From contig NZ_SRLB01000016.1 of assembly GCF_004745635.1 (NCBI RefSeq), forward strand, positions 100,712-164,711: a DNA stretch of 64,000 nucleotides, written 5' to 3'. The notes under the pieces are model-generated. The model was not told the DNA's origin. It saw only the letters and a list, made by a program, of their open reading frames with translations, and ran no database searches. Position numbers and translations under genes: made by a program. Shown one piece after another: positions 1 to 6,727 of this stretch. The stretch is from Methylobacterium nonmethylotrophicum (GTDB taxonomy: Bacteria > Pseudomonadota > Alphaproteobacteria > Rhizobiales > Beijerinckiaceae). The first letter of the stretch is position 1. Each line of letters opens with the position of its first letter.

Positions 1-514
1 GCCCGACGGCCGCCACGAGGGCGATCTCGCTCGGTCCGGTGGCGCCCGGCCGGCTCCGCCCCCCGCTCCGAAGCGCCTGCCCCCGTGCCCGCACGAAGGC
101 CGTGGCGGCCTCGTCGATCTCGCGGGCCGAGAGCAGCCGCTGGGCCGTCGGCAGGAGGTCGTGGACGTGCCGGTGCAGATGCTGATCCACCAGGTACGTG
201 GCGTCCTCGAACGTGTTCAGCCACCCCGGCCGGCCCCCACGGGCGGATCGCGCGAGGTCCGCGAGCCGCGCCGTCGCCTGGTCGTGCCCACCCCGGAGAT
301 CGTCGACCAGGGCCCGGGCCTCGGGATGTCGGCCGAGCACCGTCATCAGGCTGGCTTCGACCGCCGCCTCATGCACCCGCAGCTCGCCGAGAAGATCGGA
401 CAGCAAACGCTCCCGACTCCGCACCACACCGGGACCGTTGAGCGCGTTCGGGATCTCACGGATGAGCTGGTTGATGTTCGCGTGGTCGCGTTCAATCAGT
501 CGCCAAATGTCCAT
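1..514 (-). CDS. Hemerythrin HHE-domain protein, 3' end beyond window
   Basis: The reading frame starts at the ATG complementary to 512-514 and stays open to the window edge, so at least 171 residues are seen and the C-terminus is missing. The N-terminus MDIWRLIERDHANINQLI, with later histidines in HEAAVEAS and in the VDQHLHRHVHDLL stretch, has the spaced His/Glu pattern of hemerythrin HHE cation-binding domains, which bind a di-iron centre and act in oxygen, NO or redox sensing or storage. The start is supported by the HHE domain beginning within ten residues and by a purine-rich AAGGCGGT about 6 bases upstream. Its partner genes lie outside the window. The family call is fairly firm; the physiological role is not known. 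Confidence 0.72.
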   Translation of the reverse strand, partial: MDIWRLIERDHANINQLIREIPNALNGPGVVRSRERLLSDLLGELRVHEAAVEASLMTVLGRHPEARALVDDLRGGHDQATARLADLARSARGGRPGWLNTFEDATYLVDQHLHRHVHDLLPTAQRLLSAREIDEAATAFVRARGQALRSGGRSRPGATGPSEIALVAAVG

Positions 515-837
515 GCAGCACCGCCTTTCATTGTGGCCTGCCAACTCGCACCAGTCTCGGGGCGTTCCCTCATGGCCTCTCGATTGGCGATCCACCGCCG
601 CGCCCTGCGCCGTCGGATCCGGGCACAAGGAGGCCTGGAGCCCCCGACCTCGGCCGATGCGCAGTCTCGAAACCTGCCCACGGCCAAGATGACCGGCCGC
701 AAGCGGCGCGACTCGACTTGCGTGCAACAGGATTTCGCCAGACGACATCAGTGAAGGCCGAACCGATCGAGCAGCCTGTGCGTTCGAAGAGCCTGCTTCG
801 CATGTCGCGGAAGCGAGAGTGAACGGGAGAACGTCCA
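515..837. other. Intergenic region between divergent genes
   Basis: About 320 bases separate the leftward hemerythrin-domain gene from the rightward small secreted-protein gene, so both promoters should lie here. I see no RNA gene or convincing coding frame, and no promoter boxes clear enough to place. Confidence 0.5.
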
Positions 838-1008
838 ATGAGGAAGGTCGCCGCCGTCAGTGCCGCCTTGATCGTGCTCGCGGGCCCGGTGCTCGCGCAG
901 GGCCGTCCGCCCGGGAGCTCGTCGGCGGCCTCCGGCAATGCCGAGGAGAACAACAAGCCGCGCTCCAACTCCGCCGGCGGCGGCGGCGGTGGAACCGGGG
1001 GCCGGTAG
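838..1008 (+). CDS. Small secreted Gly/Asn-rich protein (56 aa)
   Basis: An ATG at 838 opens a 57-codon frame. Residues 1-20 (MRKVAAVSAALIVLAGPVLA) form a classical signal peptide with a charged start, hydrophobic core and an AxA-type cleavage site before Gln21. The mature part is only about 36 residues, polar, and ends in a run of glycines. A purine-rich GAACGGGAGAA lies about 7-14 bases upstream of the start. The pattern is typical of short exported proteins in Methylobacterium-like genomes. No function can be assigned. The signal peptide is the main reason to accept it as real. Confidence 0.6.
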   Translation: MRKVAAVSAALIVLAGPVLAQGRPPGSSSAASGNAEENNKPRSNSAGGGGGGTGGR

Positions 1009-1352
1009 ACGGATCCGCGCGGAGCCCGATCGTTCCGCGCGACCATGGCGCCGGGCGACCGCCCGGCCCCGGGCGGCCGGGCATCATCCCGCCGGCCCCG
1101 GTACCGGGGCGGTCGTCGGAGCGGCAGCGACACGAACGCGCGGCAAGCGGCAGACACGAGGCAGACGGCCGTCCTGCACCTCCGCTGCCTCCTGCGATGC
1201 GGTGACGGCTCCTCGGGCGAGCGCAGCCGTCACACGACATCCGATTGATCGCTCCGCGACGCGGAATTCGGCGTCGCTCAGGCGTGCGGAGCGAAGCTCC
1301 GCCGTCGCGGGCTGGTGAGACCGGATCCGAACGTCATCGTCAGGATCCGGTC
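1009..1352. other. Non-coding stretch with short hairpins
   Basis: No convincing gene is seen. A 7-bp perfect hairpin (GCGGAGC, loop GAA, 1286-1302) and the left arm of the 1315-1356 inverted repeat lie here. Long open frames across this stretch are Arg/Pro-rich and look like GC-driven shadows. Confidence 0.45.
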
Positions 1353-1356
1353 TCAC
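1315..1356. repeat. Perfect 14-bp inverted repeat over a stop codon
   Basis: GTGAGACCGGATCC (1315-1328) is perfectly complementary to 1343-1356, with a 14-base loop. The right arm contains the stop codon of the minus-strand gene at 1353-1508. It could act as a transcript 3'-end hairpin for that gene, but no T-run follows on the minus strand. Confidence 0.6.
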
Positions 1357-1508
1357 TCCGGCTCGGGGGCCGGCGGATCGGTCTCGGCCGGATCGGACGT
1401 CACCGTGCCGTCCGGGGTGACCTCGGCCCCGGGCGGTGGCGGCGCGATGCCGGTCGGATCGGCGGCGGGTGGGGTTCGGGAGTCGGGCGACGTGCGCTCC
1501 TTCGGCAT
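1353..1508 (-). CDS. Small proline-rich hypothetical protein (51 aa)
   Basis: The 52-codon frame starts at an ATG with a strong Shine-Dalgarno AGGAG 6 bases upstream, which is the main evidence that it is translated. The product is acidic, rich in Pro, Asp, Thr and Glu, begins MPKERTSPDSRTPP and has no membrane segment or recognisable domain, so it is probably intrinsically disordered. Its stop codon lies inside a perfect inverted repeat that may end the transcript. I do not recognise a function. Confidence 0.55.
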   Translation of the reverse strand: MPKERTSPDSRTPPAADPTGIAPPPPGAEVTPDGTVTSDPAETDPPAPEPE

Positions 1509-1607
1509 GCTGACTCCTGGATCTCGATTGGCTGCATGATCTCGACAGGCCGGTGCGCCAGGCGCGGCCGCCGACCGTTTCGCGCCGGCTGCGCCCCTCG
1601 GTCCGGA

Positions 1608-1733
1608 TCAGCCGGGACTGAACAGGGCCGCATAGACGACGAGGGCGACCACGATGGCGATCAGGGACGCCCCCAGGAGCGCGGGCCGCACCCGGTTCGT
1701 CGTCCGCTCAGGCTTGTGACTCGGCGGGGCCAT
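1608..1733 (-). CDS. Small single-pass membrane protein (41 aa)
   Basis: An ATG at 1733 preceded by AGGAG (7 bases spacing) opens a 42-codon frame. Residues 1-15 are polar and basic (MAPPSHKPERTTNRV). Residues 17-38 form one hydrophobic transmembrane helix, followed by a three-residue tail. This layout, a basic N-terminus then one helix, predicts a small inner-membrane protein with the N-terminus in the cytoplasm. Short proteins of this look are common in Methylobacterium and relatives, but their role is unknown. Confidence 0.65.
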   Translation of the reverse strand: MAPPSHKPERTTNRVRPALLGASLIAIVVALVVYAALFSPG

Positions 1734-1944
1734 GGCGCGTCTCCTGCGGGCGTCACGGCCCAACGCTTGATACTCCCTATGAGTTTCCGAGGTCGGTCTT
1801 CCGCGAGGCCGGAACGGTCCTAGCCGGGGCGCATTGGCCTCAGGCGAGACGCTCTCATCTCGCGATCTCCTCGACGACACAGCGCCCGCCCTGGTCCGAA
1901 CCCATGGCGGGCGCTGCGCGTCCGGGAAAACGTTCGACACCGCC

Positions 1945-1992
1945 CCTGCCGCCTCGGAACGATGCGCGTCCTGCCGCCTCGGAACGATGCGC
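1945..1992. repeat. Tandem duplication, 23-bp unit, period 25
   Basis: CCTGCCGCCTCGGAACGATG plus CGC occurs at 1945-1967 and identically at 1970-1992. The second copy overlaps the expected -35 region of the candidate small RNA downstream. Confidence 0.85.
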
Positions 1993-2012
1993 TGCACCAT
2001 GCATTATTGCAT

Positions 2013-2100
2013 TGCACCATCGCGGAGGGTCCGCGGTGCTGCAGCCCTCCTAGGGCGTTTCCTCCCTGACTGGGGCCGCTCTCCGGAGCGGCCCTTTTTT
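2013..2100 (+). ncRNA. Candidate MmgR/alpha-r8 (suhB-type) small RNA
   Basis: The segment shows the layout of this alphaproteobacterial trans-acting sRNA class. First comes a 5' hairpin: GCAC/GTGC outer pairs and CGCGG/CCGCG inner pairs, with loop AGGGT at 2026-2030. Then follows an unpaired middle with two anti-Shine-Dalgarno stretches, CCCTCC at 2045-2050 and CCTCCC at 2061-2066, within GTTTCCTCCCTGACT. A strong intrinsic terminator ends it. Such RNAs usually bind Hfq and block ribosome binding on target mRNAs; MmgR in Sinorhizobium affects polyhydroxybutyrate accumulation. A weak -10 (CATTAT, 2002-2007) sets the estimated start. The family match is from memory of the consensus and needs a covariance-model search. 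Confidence 0.5.
2073..2100 (+). terminator. Intrinsic terminator of the small RNA
   Basis: A perfect 9-bp stem (GGGCCGCTC at 2073-2081 with 2086-2094) closes the tetraloop TCCG and runs into six T residues. This is one of the clearest terminators in the window. Confidence 0.88.
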
Positions 2101-2366
2101 CATCCGGTTCGAAGGCCCGGTCCTTCGCGACGGCGCGGTTGGCAGCAGCCGTCGATCGACCTCATCCGGCCGATGACGGTCAGGCCAGGAACATCCGTCT
2201 CATGCCGGAACGCTTTCGCGCAGAGCGCGCGTCCGCGAGCAGGTCAGGCGCGCGCGTCTCGTCCCGCGAGCGACGGCGCCGCAGTACACGGCGGTTCGAT
2301 TCCGCGGTATGGCCGATGAAGCCCGCCCGTACCGGATGGGCGCCTCTCTGCGACTGATGCGGGCAC
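2101..2366. other. Intergenic, no feature recognised
   Basis: Between the terminator and the next gene nothing convincing is seen. A GCGG-TTCGATT-CCGC hairpin near 2294-2308 resembles a tRNA T-arm, but no other tRNA part is present. Confidence 0.4.
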
Positions 2367-2627
2367 ATGGTGCACGACGATTCTCATCTCCGATTCGAGC
2401 TGGAGGAAATCGCGCCCGGCGAGTTCATCATCTCGGTGGTCTGGCGCGAGAAGAAGCTCGGCTCGCTGTATCTCAGGGGCGACCGGCACGAGGCGACCAC
2501 CTTCCTCGAAGCCGCGCGCCGGCGCATCGTGCTGTCCATCACCGGCGACGCGCCGGCGGATATCGACGGCCAAGTCAAGCGCGAGCTCCTCGACCTGAGC
2601 CGCAATCTTCACAACCCGCGCGGCTAG
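2367..2627 (+). CDS. Conserved-looking hypothetical protein (86 aa)
   Basis: The ATG at 2367 is the first in frame after a stop nine bases upstream. The 86-residue product has balanced composition with alternating hydrophobic and charged residues (FELEEIAPGEFIISVVWREK), unlike the Arg/Pro-rich shadow frames, and predicts a small alpha/beta cytoplasmic fold. It has no signal peptide or membrane helix. The upstream ribosome-binding sequence is poor. Neighbours give no hint of role and no domain is recognised. Confidence 0.6.
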   Translation: MVHDDSHLRFELEEIAPGEFIISVVWREKKLGSLYLRGDRHEATTFLEAARRRIVLSITGDAPADIDGQVKRELLDLSRNLHNPRG

Positions 2628-2725
2628 GCGCCGGCGTGCGGCCCGGCCGCACCGGTTCCCCGTCGCGAGCGGCGCCGATGCCGAACGGCGTGCGGTGACC
2701 CCGGGAAGCGCCGGACCACCCGCTT

Positions 2726-3202
2726 TCACTCGGCCGCGCCGTCCTCCTGCCGCGGCACGCCGGTCCGCCGCCGCCAGCGGGCATCGATGGCCCGGTCGAT
2801 GACGCCGCCGACCAGGAGCGTCGCCAACAGAAAGACGGTCCCGAGCGCCAGCGGCCGGTACGCGCCGAGGCCGCAGGCGATGCCGAGCGCGGCCGTCACC
2901 CAGATCGCCGCGGCGGTGGTGAGGCCGTGGACCCGGCCCCGGCCCTCGGCCTTGACGATCACGCCGGCGCCGAGGAAGCCGATGCCGGTGATCGTCCCCT
3001 GGATCGCCCGGCTGGCATTGGCGTCGGTCCCGTCGCCGGAGAAGCCGGACCCCGCCAGGGTCACGAGGGCGGCCCCGAGCGCCACCAGGGAGAGCGTGCG
3101 CACGCCCACGGGCTTGGCATGCATCTCGCGGTTGATCCCGACCAGCCCGCCGGCGACGACCGCAGCGCCGAGGCGCAGGCAGATCTCGGTGGTCGGCAAC
3201 AT
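2726..3202 (-). CDS. MgtC/SapB family membrane protein
   Basis: The 158-residue product begins MLPTTEICLRLGAAVVAGGL and carries the family signature GGLVGINREM plus VGVRTLSLVALGAAL, followed by hydrophobic segments near residues 8-25, 38-52, 65-85, 95-115 and 120-140. MgtC/SapB proteins are small inner-membrane proteins linked to magnesium limitation, acid pH and F-ATPase control. The conserved Asp/Asn-rich loop (GDGTDANASRAIQG) and GIGFLGAGVI motif are present. The start at 3202 has GGAG ten bases upstream. It stands alone, divergent from the XRE gene. The precise role in this organism is not known. Confidence 0.85.
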   Translation of the reverse strand: MLPTTEICLRLGAAVVAGGLVGINREMHAKPVGVRTLSLVALGAALVTLAGSGFSGDGTDANASRAIQGTITGIGFLGAGVIVKAEGRGRVHGLTTAAAIWVTAALGIACGLGAYRPLALGTVFLLATLLVGGVIDRAIDARWRRRTGVPRQEDGAAE

Positions 3203-3511
3203 CGGCAGCGCGCTCCATCGCTGGAACCGGCCCTCGGCGGGACCGGACCTGCGCCCGCGATCCCCCTCCGGCATCGGAGCCCGGGCCGGGCGCGCCAGCC
3301 TCCCCGGACGGGTCTTAACGAAGCGTGTGGCCCTGCACCGGGTCGGGGACCTGCGGGACACCGTTCGCCCGGCCTCCTGTCATCCGGTATGCCGAATGAA
3401 GCGTTCGCCCGAAGCGCGGGCATTTACGCGATCTCAATCATCGGGAATCAACAATAGGCCCGAGATTTTCCACGTCCCGGCGCGCCGCGCGGGCGGACCT
3501 GCGAGCCGGAT
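3203..3511. other. Divergent intergenic region
   Basis: This 309-base gap must hold the promoters of the leftward MgtC-like gene and the rightward XRE-metK unit. It is locally less GC-rich around 3430-3475 (AATCATCGGGAATCAACAATA), the likeliest promoter area for the rightward unit, but no boxes can be fixed with confidence. Confidence 0.4.
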
Positions 3512-3961
3512 ATGGCCGGGAAACCTGCGGACCACCGCGACGTCCATATCGGCAGCCTCATCGAGGAGCGCCGCCTGCGCGCCGGCCTGAGCCGCGAGGC
3601 CCTGGCCGTCCCGCTCGACGTCTCGCTCTCGCAGCTCGGCAAATACCTGAAGGGCGCCAACCGCCTGAGCGCCACCGACCTGGACACCCTGGCGCGCGTG
3701 CTCGGCGTCCCCGTCGGGTTCTTCTTCGAGGCGATGCCGGGACGCGAGCCCCTGGCCCCGGGCCTCAGCGACCGCCCGCAGGCGCACCTGGAAGCGGGCG
3801 CGGGCTGGACCGGGTTCGCCGACGCGGTGGCGCGGGCGGCCGACACGCATCTCGACGAGGACCGCCGCCGGACGCTGGGCAGCATCGTCCGGGCCGTCGA
3901 CCGCGCGCTCGCGCGGCAACAAGCGTTCGATAAAGAGAACGACTCCGGCTCATCGGATTGA
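3512..3961 (+). CDS. XRE-family helix-turn-helix regulator upstream of metK
   Basis: This 149-residue cytoplasmic protein has an HTH_3-type domain at about residues 13-70. IGSLIEERRLRAGLSREALA and VSLSQLGKYLKGANRLSA give the two helices of the DNA-binding motif, then FFFEAMPG marks the usual end of Cro/CI-like domains. The C-terminal half is charged, helical and without a ligand-binding fold I can name. It reads into metK with about 100 bases between and probably shares its transcript. An XRE regulator next to metK recurs in rhizobial genomes, so control of methionine/SAM supply is a reasonable inference, unproven. Confidence 0.82.
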   Translation: MAGKPADHRDVHIGSLIEERRLRAGLSREALAVPLDVSLSQLGKYLKGANRLSATDLDTLARVLGVPVGFFFEAMPGREPLAPGLSDRPQAHLEAGAGWTGFADAVARAADTHLDEDRRRTLGSIVRAVDRALARQQAFDKENDSGSSD

Positions 3962-4059
3962 CGTTCGGGATTCCGGCTGCCAGAACCCGGGCGAACACCG
4001 TGTCGGGCAGGATCGGCCGCAGCGCGCCGCTCGACGTGACCCTGGGGGCTTCGCAACCT

Positions 4060-5238
4060 ATGCCGCGTTCAAACTACCTGTTCACGAGCGAGTCGGTCTC
4101 CGAGGGCCATCCGGACAAGGTCTGCGACCGCATCTCCGACACCGTGGTCGACGCCTATCTCGCGGAGATGCCGGAGGCCCGCCTCGGCGTCGAGACCCTG
4201 GCGACGACCAACCGCATCGTGATCGCCGGCGAGGTGCGGGGGCCCGACACCGTCACCTTCAGGGACCTCGAGGAGCTGACCCGCGCCGCCGTCAAGGACA
4301 TCGGCTACGAGCAGGACGGCTTCCACTGGAAGAACAACGACGTCGCCATCTACCTGCACGCCCAGTCGGCCGACATCGCCCAGGGCGTCGACGCGGCCGG
4401 CAACAAGGACGAGGGCGCGGGCGACCAGGGCATCATGTTCGGCTACGCGACCGACGAGACGCCCGCCCTGATGCCGGCGCCGATCTACTACGCCCACAAG
4501 ATCCTCAAGGACCTGGCCGACGCCCGCAAGGCGAAGCAGGGCGCGGCGGCCAAGCTCGGGCCGGACGCCAAGAGCCAGGTCACCGTGCGCTACGCCGACG
4601 GCCGCCCGGTCGAGGCGACCCAGATCGTGCTCTCGACCCAGCACCTTGACGAGTCGCTCGATTCGGTCGCGGTGCGCGAGATCGTCGAGCCCTACATCCG
4701 GGCGGCTCTCCCGGAGTCCTGGGTCACCGACGGGACGGTGTGGCACGTCAACCCGACCGGCAAGTTCGTGATCGGCGGTCCGGACGGCGATTGCGGCCTC
4801 ACCGGCCGCAAGATTATCGTCGACACCTACGGCGGCGCCGCGCCGCATGGCGGCGGCGCCTTCTCGGGCAAGGATCCGACCAAGGTCGACCGCTCGGCGG
4901 CCTATGCGGCGCGCTACCTCGCCAAGAACGTGGTCGCGGCCGGCCTCGCGCGCCGGGCGACGATCCAGCTCGCCTACGCCATCGGCGTCGCCAAGCCGCT
5001 GTCGATCTACGTCGACCTGCACGGCACCGGCGAGGTCGACGAGGCCAGGCTCGAGACGGTGCTCGGCCAGCTCGTCGACCTGTCGCCCCGCGGCATCCGC
5101 ACCCATCTCGGCCTCAACAAGCCGATCTACGCCCGCACCTCGGCCTACGGCCATTTCGGCCGCGAGCCGGAGGCCGACGGCGGCTTCTCCTGGGAGCGCA
5201 CCGACCTCATCGGCCAGCTCAGGAGCGCCCTGGCCTGA
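4060..5238 (+). CDS. metK: S-adenosylmethionine synthetase
   Basis: MetK makes S-adenosylmethionine from methionine and ATP in the cytoplasm. The 392-residue length matches the family. Visible motifs are GHPDK at residues 16-20 (ATP-binding His and Asp), the flexible loop GAGDQG near 119-124, and GGGAFSGKDPTKVDRSAAY, the signature-2 phosphate-binding stretch, near 265-285. I start at the ATG giving MPRSNYLFTSES, because family members start just before the FTSESV motif; an in-frame ATG 102 bases upstream overlaps the XRE gene and gives an unlike extension. trmB follows and consumes SAM. No SAM riboswitch of a known class is recognisable in the 98-base leader. Confidence 0.97.
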   Translation: MPRSNYLFTSESVSEGHPDKVCDRISDTVVDAYLAEMPEARLGVETLATTNRIVIAGEVRGPDTVTFRDLEELTRAAVKDIGYEQDGFHWKNNDVAIYLHAQSADIAQGVDAAGNKDEGAGDQGIMFGYATDETPALMPAPIYYAHKILKDLADARKAKQGAAAKLGPDAKSQVTVRYADGRPVEATQIVLSTQHLDESLDSVAVREIVEPYIRAALPESWVTDGTVWHVNPTGKFVIGGPDGDCGLTGRKIIVDTYGGAAPHGGGAFSGKDPTKVDRSAAYAARYLAKNVVAAGLARRATIQLAYAIGVAKPLSIYVDLHGTGEVDEARLETVLGQLVDLSPRGIRTHLGLNKPIYARTSAYGHFGREPEADGGFSWERTDLIGQLRSALA

Positions 5239-5257
5239 TCCGCCGCCCCGCCCGCGA

Positions 5258-5298
5258 CGAGGGCCCGGCCCGATGGCAACGCGATCGGGCCCTCTGTC
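5258..5298 (+). terminator. Possible weak terminator after metK
   Basis: GGCCCGAT (5267-5274) pairs with ATCGGGCC (5284-5291), and flanking GAGGGCCCG/CGGGCCCTC offers an alternative longer stem; CTCTGTCCTT follows. The T-run is poor, so termination may be partial and trmB may be co-transcribed with metK. Confidence 0.35.
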
Positions 5299-5394
5299 CT
5301 TGATCTGCCGTATCGTCGGCGACGAACCGGCCACCACTTCGCCGGACGACACTCCAGCGGGGCGCCGGCACGCCCCCCCTCGCACCGGGACATC

Positions 5395-6096
5395 ATGGAC
5401 GACCACGACACGGACCCGGGCAGCGAGCGGAGCCGCGCCTTCTACGGCCGGCGCAAGGGCAAGCGCCTGCGGCCGGGCCAGGAGGAGCGCCTGGCCGAGC
5501 TCCTGCCGCGCCTGCGCCTGCCGGAGGCCGGCCTCCTCGACCCCGCCGCCCTCTTCCCGCGGCCCGTGGCGGAAACCTGGCTCGAGATCGGATTCGGCGG
5601 CGGTGAGCACCTCGCCGCGCAGGCCCGGCTCAATCCCGGTACCGGGATCATCGGGTGCGAGCCCTTCGTCAACGGCGTGGTGAAGCTGCTGCGCACCCTC
5701 GACGACGAGGCGATCGACACCGTCCGTCTCTGGGACCGGGACGCGATGGAACTGCTGCCGCGTCTGCCCGCCGCCAGCATCGGGCGGGTCTTTCTGCTCT
5801 ATCCCGATCCCTGGCCGAAGCGCCGCCAGCGCAAGCGCCGCTTCGTCTCGGACGAGGCGCTCCGCGAGATCGCCCGGGTGCTCAAGCCCGGCGGCGCCTT
5901 CCGCTTCGCCTCCGACATCGACGACTACGTCGGATGGACGCTGGTGCGCGCCGCCCGCTGCCCCGCCCTGCGCTGGACCGCGACCCACTCCGCCGACTGG
6001 ACCGCGCCCTGGCCGGAATGGCCCGGCACCCGCTACGAGGCGAAGACCACCGCCGAGGGGCGCCGGCCCACCTATCTCACCTTCGAGCGTGTGTGA
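5395..6096 (+). CDS. trmB: tRNA (guanine-N7-)-methyltransferase
   Basis: TrmB methylates G46 of tRNA variable loops using SAM. The 233-residue protein opens with the basic segment FYGRRKGKRLRPGQEERL typical of alphaproteobacterial TrmB. It then shows the SAM-binding GFGGGEHLAAQA near residues 64-75, GCEPFVNGVVKLL near 86-98, and the family signature LLYPDPWPKRRQRKRRFV near 135-152. The C-terminal TKYE-like motif is GTRYEAKTTAEGR near 210-222. It follows metK on the same strand, as in many Rhizobiales. Assignment is firm. Confidence 0.95.
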   Translation: MDDHDTDPGSERSRAFYGRRKGKRLRPGQEERLAELLPRLRLPEAGLLDPAALFPRPVAETWLEIGFGGGEHLAAQARLNPGTGIIGCEPFVNGVVKLLRTLDDEAIDTVRLWDRDAMELLPRLPAASIGRVFLLYPDPWPKRRQRKRRFVSDEALREIARVLKPGGAFRFASDIDDYVGWTLVRAARCPALRWTATHSADWTAPWPEWPGTRYEAKTTAEGRRPTYLTFERV

Positions 6097-6106
6097 GCGG
6101 CGCGCC

Positions 6107-6134
6107 CGCTCCTGTCGCGTCGCTCCTGTTGCGT
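6107..6134. repeat. Tandem duplication, 14-bp unit
   Basis: CGCTCCTGTCGCGT (6107-6120) is followed directly by CGCTCCTGTTGCGT (6121-6134), one mismatch, starting ten bases after the trmB stop codon. Confidence 0.85.
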
Positions 6135-6161
6135 CATGGCGCCCCGTGATAGGCCCGGGCC

Positions 6162-6520
6162 ATGACCGCCGTCGCCTTCGGCACCCTGAAATTCGCCCGT
6201 GCCCTGCGGGAGCGGGCCCACCCACCGCCGAGCAAGCGGAGGGGCTGTCGGAGGTGATGGGCGAGGCCGTCCAGGCCAGCCTGCCGATGTGGACCGACCT
6301 GCAGGGCCTCGAAGCGTGGGCGAGGGCCGAATTCGCCGCCGTCCGGGCCGAGATGAAGGCGGAGTTCGTGGCCGTCCGGTCCGAGATGAGGACGGAGTTC
6401 GCGGGCGTTCGGGCCGAGATGAAGCTCCTCGAGCAGCGGATGACGATCAAGCTGGGTGCCATGCTGGTGGCCCTCGGCGGCATCCTGATCGCGGCGATCC
6501 GCACCATGCCGGCCCGCTGA
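6162..6520 (+). pseudogene. Frameshifted coiled-coil membrane protein (CCDC90/DUF1640-like)
   Basis: The ATG at 6162 starts MTAVAFGTLKFARALRERAH, a well-known opening of small coiled-coil proteins in these bacteria, but the frame then runs into a stop after 12 more codons. From 6224 the continuation lies in another frame: TAEQAEGLSEVMGEAVQ, then three repeats of about 11 residues (RAEMKAEFVAV, RSEMRTEFAGV, RAEMKLLEQRM), then a C-terminal hydrophobic helix (MLVALGGILIAAI). One missing base at 6222-6223 (between the His-CAC and Thr-ACC codons) explains it. It is either a true inactivating deletion, a sequencing error, or slippage at the CCC-rich site. Related intact proteins are inner-membrane anchored with unknown function. 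Confidence 0.7.
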
Positions 6521-6727
6521 GCGGAGCGTTGCGGCCGGCGCGTGCTCCGGCGCACCGGGCGCGAATGGCCGAACTTGCCGGCAGACGTGCGGGAAGGCAT
6601 GGTTTCGCCCGGAAACCGCCAAGCCGAGCCGGGCGGCGCCTGTCGGCTCGAGGCCTCGCACCGGGGAGCGGGGGCGAGCACCCGCCCCTCCGTCGCCCCC
6701 TCCGCCGATCACCAGGATTGAGCCGCA

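Noticed and set aside
515..837. Minus-strand frame at 496-702 upstream of the hemerythrin gene
   Set aside because: It is Arg-rich without a ribosome site and overlaps the hemerythrin start; it looks like chance.
2285..2320. tRNA fragment suggested by GCGG-TTCGATT-CCGC
   Set aside because: Only a T-arm-like hairpin is present; no acceptor stem, anticodon arm or D-arm can be folded around it.
3962..4059. SAM riboswitch ahead of metK
   Set aside because: The 98 bases show none of the conserved cores or pseudoknots of SAM-I, SAM-II or SAM/SAH classes that I can recognise.
4069..6681. Long minus-strand open frame of 870 codons over metK and trmB
   Set aside because: Composition is Arg/Gly/Asp-rich with no domain. 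It lies antisense to two certain genes and is a usual GC-rich shadow.
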